Origin: Eubacteriales Family XIII. Incertae Sedis bacterium
GTDB taxonomy: Bacteria > Bacillota > Clostridia > Peptostreptococcales > Anaerovoracaceae
Length of the DNA stretch: 35,675 nucleotides
Assembly (NCBI GenBank): GCA_031272485.1
Contig: JAISTV010000010.1
Location: 1-35,675, forward strand
Direction of reading: 5' to 3'
The notes under the pieces were generated by a model, which saw only the letters and a list, made by a program, of their open reading frames with translations, ran no database searches and was not told the DNA's origin. The position numbers were made by a program, and so were the translations under genes. Below are positions 31,615 through 35,675 of this stretch, piece after piece. Each line of letters opens with the position of its first letter. The stretch's first letter is position 1.

Positions 31615-34600
31615 ATGACGAAGCATGTAGCTAAGAAGAGAGGACAGACCTGGATATCGCCGATTTTGGTGTTCCTGCTGGTAGTGACCATGGCAGGCTC
31701 CGGAATGCTGGTTTATGCAGACGGCGAGATGGAACAGGAACTGGCGACGCTCTCCACAGACTCCGCCATAGAGACGGCGGAAGAAGAGGCCGTAGCGGAA
31801 ACGGAAGCTGCGGAAGAAGAGACGCAGACAAGCGAAGAGGGCATTACGGCTCCGGCCGAGGCCGCCGAACCGGCTACCACCGAAGAGGGGATTAGCGCTC
31901 TGGCGGTGAACGAAGATGTCACGGTGGACCTGAGCCAGGCAAGTGGCCAGATTCGCGTTTCCGAACTTCCGGACGGACTCATCCTTATCAGCGGCAACAA
32001 TATTCAGGCGGCGGCCACCGGCGGGGAAATAACCACCGGCGGAATCGCGGTTTCCGCTGTCAATCAAATTACCTTGACAGGCAGCCTCAGCGGGTCGGTT
32101 CATATTGATACGCCGGCGAACGTGGTTTTCGAGAACGTGACGGGCATGACCGGCGGCATAGAGATTAACGCGGACGCTACGCTCACGCTGCGCAACGTTT
32201 CGATTGACGCGAGCTACGAGGCCACAGCGGCCATAAAGGTGAATGCGCAGAAGCACGCCACGCTGGTATTCGGCGGGAACAACACGCTCACGTCCGGTAT
32301 ATACTCCGCGGGGATCCACACGGTGGGCTCGGCGAGCGCTTCCGACTTTACTACGGTTACCGTAGCGGCGGAGACGGCAGATGCCACGCTGACGGTCCGG
32401 GGCGGATACAAAGGCGCCGGCATAGGCAGCGGCAATTATGACAACAAGTACTTCCGTGTTAATATCACCGGCGGCATCATTCAGGCGTACGGCGGCGCGG
32501 ACGCTTCCGCCATAGGCGGCGGCGGCGCCTACAACAGCGACATGGAGATAAACATCTCCGGCGGCCAGATTCTCACGGCGCAGGGTAGCACGGACGGCGC
32601 GCCCGGAATTGGCGCGGGTCGTTACTGCCAGGGCAAGATGGTCATAAACATCTCCGGCGGCGAGATAGGCAAGGCCGGCAGCGAGGGCGCGGGCTACGAC
32701 CCCGGCTACGGGGCGTTCGGCGGCCACTGTGCGGCGGGCATTGGCGCCGGCAACTACTGGAACACCAAGACGACGAGCGGCATCATTAACATAAGCGGCG
32801 GCACGATCTACAACACCGTGGCTTCCGATGAGGGCACCGGCATAGGCGAAGGCGGAAACAACATGGGCAACATGGCCATCAACATTTCCGGCGGACGGAT
32901 TGTGCACGCGAAGGGCACGGCCAACGGTGCGGGCATTGGCGCCGGCAAGGCGGGCGACAACGGCTCTACGGTACAGGTGATCATCTCGGGCGGCGTGATT
33001 GACGAAGCGATAAGCTCCGGACAGCCGGGCATTGGCGGCGGCGGCAGCGGCGCGGTGACGGTGAAGATAAGCGGCGGCACGATTAACAGTGCGACCGGCA
33101 CCATGGGCATAGGCGCTATGGTCAGCGGTTCTCCCAGAGTGGAGATTACGGGCGGCACGGTAAATGCCACGTCCATCGGCAGCGCTATGCCGGCCATTGG
33201 CGGATACGGCGGACTGCTGATTACGGGCGGCACCGTAACCGGTACGGGCACGAACGGCCCCGGGGTAGGCGGCAACTACGGCGTGGAGATTCGCGGGGAC
33301 GCGACGGTCTACGGTGTGGGCAGCGCAGCCGGTAACTACAACGGCATTGGCTACAGGAACAGCGGCGTGGTGACAATCGTGGCGGAGAATGGCGTGCAGC
33401 CCAAGGTTTCCGCGACGGCCAGAAACTATGCGGCTATAGATATCAAGGCGACCCTCACGGGGATCAGCGGCGCGAACCTCTACTTCTCGGATACGGGCAC
33501 GGGCTCTGTGACCACCACGGCCAAGTCGCCCTACGGCAGCGACCTCGTGATTAACCCGCAGGGTGCGGACGAAAACGTGGCTTCCTCTGCGGTGCCGGGC
33601 AAGGGCTGGTACGAGCAGCTTGAGGATGAATCCTCCTACGCCGAGCGTGCGCAGGCAGTGCTCGACTGGTACACGGATTACTACTATAAGACGGTTACGG
33701 ATCTGACGGGCTACAGTTTTGACGCCTGGAGCTATGCCACGAGTTACCTGTCCAACAACAACGGCGTGAACGTGATCACCACCCCCAGCGTGGGGAACTG
33801 GAAGATTCTCAGCGCGAGCCTGCGCGAGTACTACGAGCAGTTCGTGGCGGCCTTCGCGGCCTACCAGTCCGAGGGACATACGGACGCGGTGCGCCCGGCG
33901 CGTGACTGGGACACCTATCCGGAAGAGCCGGAAATCGTGGTCCTGCCGCATGACGGCTACACCTCCTTCGCCTACACGGGCCAGGAAGGCACGTATGTGA
34001 ACGAGATTACGCTCCCCTCCGGGCAGACGGTCGTGGCGTGGACGTTTGACACGTATGCAGAGGGCGAGACAAAAGACATTGCACTCAATGCGCAGAATCT
34101 GTCCAACCCGGTGCCGGTGCACATCCTTGGCGAGAACGGCGAGGAAGGCATTCCGTCCAAGCTCATCTACGACAAGAACATTGCAGCGGATAGCGCCTAT
34201 CCCTTGCTGACGCCGGTAGACTGGTATGCGGATGACACCATAGGCTTCGGCGTGTCCATAGGGGCACTCGCGGACAGCGGCTATGCGCAGAGCAAGGCGA
34301 ATCCGCCTACGCGTGCGGGCTATGTGTTCCGCGGCTGGAGCGCTTTCATAGGCGGCGAGGGCCAGGGCATCTGGGTCGAGAACGTGGGCGTGAACTCCCG
34401 CATCTATGGCGAGACGACGCTGTATGCCAACTGGGAGCCGGAGGTTTACTCCATAAGCTACTACATGCCGCAGGAAGTCTCGGCGTACGAGAACGGCAAC
34501 GCGGACCTCTCCCGGTTCAACAAGGTCTACTCGGCCGAGCAGCTTCCGGTAAGCTCGCTCACCGAGCCGGTGGCAGGCGATGTGGAAGGACACCACTTTG

Positions 34601-35592
34601 TGGGCTGGCAGGTACGCATGCAGAAGGAAGACGGCTCGCTTACTCCCTTTGAGCTGACGAGTGACGGCCTCCTCCCGGCGGGTACGTACGGCGACCTGGT
34701 GCTCATAGCCAAGTACGACACGGACAAGTTTGTCCTCAGCTTCGAGCTGAACGGCGCGGACACCCCCGCGGCCATTACGCCGGCAGAGCTGGTCTACAAC
34801 ACGGCCATACTGGACAAGGTGAATGAATATGCGCCGGCGCGCGACGGTTACGATTTCGCGGGCTGGTTTACAACGGAAGATTTCGCGGAAGGCACGGAAG
34901 TAACGGACGAGACGCGCATAACGGACGACATGACCGTATACGCCAAATGGACGGAAGCGGAGGCTGTCGCTGAAGAGCCGACGGAACCGCCGGTAGTGCC
35001 TCTGGGCGATGACCCGGTAGCGCCCACGACGGACCCGGTGGTCCAGCTTCCCGCGGAAGTCGTGGCAGCGGTAGTCACAGCCGAGCCGCCCGCAGCGGTT
35101 GCGGCTGTGGAAGAGGCCGTGGCGGAAGTGCTCGCGGTTGAGACGCCGCTCACGGATATAGACGAAGAGGCATCCCCGCGCGCGGCGTCGGAGAACACCT
35201 GGCCGCTGCTCAACCTGATCCTCATGGCGCTCGCGGTGTTCGCACCCATCCTGGCGGTGGCCGTGCGCCGGCAGCGTGAGGACGAGGGCAGCATCCGTTA
35301 CAAGGATCTGCTGCTCAAGGATACGGGCTACGCAGGGGATCCGCGTGCGGACGAGCAGAAGCGCAACCACCGCGTAAAGACCGTCTTCGCCATCGTGGCG
35401 CTCGCGGCAGCGGTGCTGGGCCTGGTCTTCTGGCTCTACACGGAAGACTTCACGGGCAAGATGGTTCTGACCGACCGCTACACCATCCTGCAGGGCTGCA
35501 TAACGGTAGCCGCGTTCATCGCGTCGCTCCCGGCCATCCTGGCCCGCACGAAGGAAACGGAAGAGCTCCACGTGACGGTGTTCGGAAAGTAA
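31615..35592 (+). CDS. GIG-repeat and InlB-repeat surface protein (1325 aa)
   Basis: The ATG at 31615 follows GGAGGT by six bases. The signal peptide has K-K-R then I-S-P-I-L-V-F-L-L-V-V-T-M-A, with a probable cut near V-Y-A-D. An acidic Glu/Ala linker ends E-E-G-I-S-A-L-A-V. Residues about 100-640 are a beta-helix-like region with many turns carrying [IV]-S-G-G-x-I and A-x-G-I-G-x-G. A mixed segment follows (about 33590-34170), then InlB B-repeat/Flg_new-type domains near 34190-34435 and 34725-34960, ending Y-A-N-W and Y-A-K-W. A Pro/Val then Ala-rich linker leads to the three-helix module (35155 on). Probably a surface adhesin paired with the preceding gene. The stop is followed by a GC-rich hairpin. 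Confidence 0.9.
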   Translation: MTKHVAKKRGQTWISPILVFLLVVTMAGSGMLVYADGEMEQELATLSTDSAIETAEEEAVAETEAAEEETQTSEEGITAPAEAAEPATTEEGISALAVNEDVTVDLSQASGQIRVSELPDGLILISGNNIQAAATGGEITTGGIAVSAVNQITLTGSLSGSVHIDTPANVVFENVTGMTGGIEINADATLTLRNVSIDASYEATAAIKVNAQKHATLVFGGNNTLTSGIYSAGIHTVGSASASDFTTVTVAAETADATLTVRGGYKGAGIGSGNYDNKYFRVNITGGIIQAYGGADASAIGGGGAYNSDMEINISGGQILTAQGSTDGAPGIGAGRYCQGKMVINISGGEIGKAGSEGAGYDPGYGAFGGHCAAGIGAGNYWNTKTTSGIINISGGTIYNTVASDEGTGIGEGGNNMGNMAINISGGRIVHAKGTANGAGIGAGKAGDNGSTVQVIISGGVIDEAISSGQPGIGGGGSGAVTVKISGGTINSATGTMGIGAMVSGSPRVEITGGTVNATSIGSAMPAIGGYGGLLITGGTVTGTGTNGPGVGGNYGVEIRGDATVYGVGSAAGNYNGIGYRNSGVVTIVAENGVQPKVSATARNYAAIDIKATLTGISGANLYFSDTGTGSVTTTAKSPYGSDLVINPQGADENVASSAVPGKGWYEQLEDESSYAERAQAVLDWYTDYYYKTVTDLTGYSFDAWSYATSYLSNNNGVNVITTPSVGNWKILSASLREYYEQFVAAFAAYQSEGHTDAVRPARDWDTYPEEPEIVVLPHDGYTSFAYTGQEGTYVNEITLPSGQTVVAWTFDTYAEGETKDIALNAQNLSNPVPVHILGENGEEGIPSKLIYDKNIAADSAYPLLTPVDWYADDTIGFGVSIGALADSGYAQSKANPPTRAGYVFRGWSAFIGGEGQGIWVENVGVNSRIYGETTLYANWEPEVYSISYYMPQEVSAYENGNADLSRFNKVYSAEQLPVSSLTEPVAGDVEGHHFVGWQVRMQKEDGSLTPFELTSDGLLPAGTYGDLVLIAKYDTDKFVLSFELNGADTPAAITPAELVYNTAILDKVNEYAPARDGYDFAGWFTTEDFAEGTEVTDETRITDDMTVYAKWTEAEAVAEEPTEPPVVPLGDDPVAPTTDPVVQLPAEVVAAVVTAEPPAAVAAVEEAVAEVLAVETPLTDIDEEASPRAASENTWPLLNLILMALAVFAPILAVAVRRQREDEGSIRYKDLLLKDTGYAGDPRADEQKRNHRVKTVFAIVALAAAVLGLVFWLYTEDFTGKMVLTDRYTILQGCITVAAFIASLPAILARTKETEELHVTVFGK
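35155..35592 (+). other. C-terminal three-helix anchor module, copy 3
   Basis: 145 residues: D-I-D-E-E-A-S-P-R-A, helix 1 from 35200, a basic loop, helix 2 from 35383 ending F-W-L-Y-T-E-D-F, K-M-V-L-T-D-R-Y-T and helix 3. The DNA around the D-E-E-A-S-P-R motif is identical to that at 31027 on for about 30 bases. Confidence 0.8.
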
Positions 35593-35602
35593 GCAAGACC
35601 CC

Positions 35603-35642
35603 GCGGCGCGCCGGGCTTGGCGGACTGTCCCGGCGCCGCCGC
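35603..35642 (+). terminator. GC-rich hairpin after the last surface gene
   Basis: GCGGC (35603-35607) and GCGCCGGG-type sequence (35608-35615) pair with CCCGGCGC (35629-35636) and GCCGC (35638-35642), leaving one bulged C. There is no T-run, so termination is uncertain. The remaining bases to the window end show no gene. Confidence 0.45.
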
Positions 35643-35675
35643 AAGAAATATGGTTGGCAGTATGACAACGCAAAA

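Noticed and set aside
31510-35673. Minus-strand open frame of about 1387 codons opposite the last surface gene
   Set aside because: It mirrors the codon bias of the real gene; low-complexity Arg/Ala/Val composition and no motif or ribosome binding site was seen.

Overview
The window looks like a GC-rich chromosome segment from a Gram-positive, Clostridia-like bacterium (Bacillota). The evidence is the gene order rpsB-tsf-pyrH-frr-uppS-cdsA-dxr-rseP-ispG, a LexA of Firmicute type, strong GGAGG-type ribosome binding sites, and several giant secreted proteins with C-terminal membrane anchors. A Coriobacteria-like actinobacterium shares much of this gene order and cannot be fully excluded. No taxonomic marker beyond these proteins was available.

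Layout: (1) 1-3204 is the 3' part of a large surface protein with four tandem domains and a three-helix C-terminal membrane module. (2) 3205-3768 is non-coding and very rich in hairpins: a strong intrinsic terminator, a possible structured RNA, and three long inverted repeats. (3) 3769-12090 encodes a giant (about 2773-residue) repeat-rich surface protein. (4) 12091-12357 holds a REP-like palindrome, a good promoter and the rpsB leader. (5) 12358-20556 is a housekeeping block for translation (rpsB, tsf, frr), UMP kinase, and envelope precursors: MEP-pathway dxr and ispG, undecaprenyl-diphosphate synthase uppS, CDP-diacylglycerol synthase cdsA, and site-2 protease rseP. (6) 20569-21719 has two small membrane proteins of unclear role. 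(7) 21784-26536 is a probable operon of lgt, a DUF368 polyprenyl-phosphate transporter, a MoxR ATPase, its VWA partner and trxB, closed by a bidirectional terminator. (8) lexA lies on the minus strand. (9) 27245-27825 is a long non-coding stretch. (10) 27826-35592 encodes two more large surface proteins, a Pmp-like beta-helix protein and a GIG-repeat/InlB-repeat protein.

The middle genes make and handle the lipid carriers and membrane lipids needed for cell-wall and lipoprotein assembly. The flanking genes encode very large proteins displayed on that envelope.

The most interesting signal is that three of the four surface proteins, otherwise unrelated, end in the same module of about 145 residues. 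It has a D-E-[DE]-x-[ST]-P-R motif, a W-x-L-x-x-L-I-L first helix, a charged loop, and two further helices around an [ED]-D-x-x-x-x-M motif. No LPXTG motif was seen. This looks like an alternative surface-anchoring or sorting module. Other notable items are dispersed REP-like palindromes, an array of long perfect inverted repeats, exact-length in-frame super-repeats, and heavy use of the ATA isoleucine codon in GC-rich DNA.
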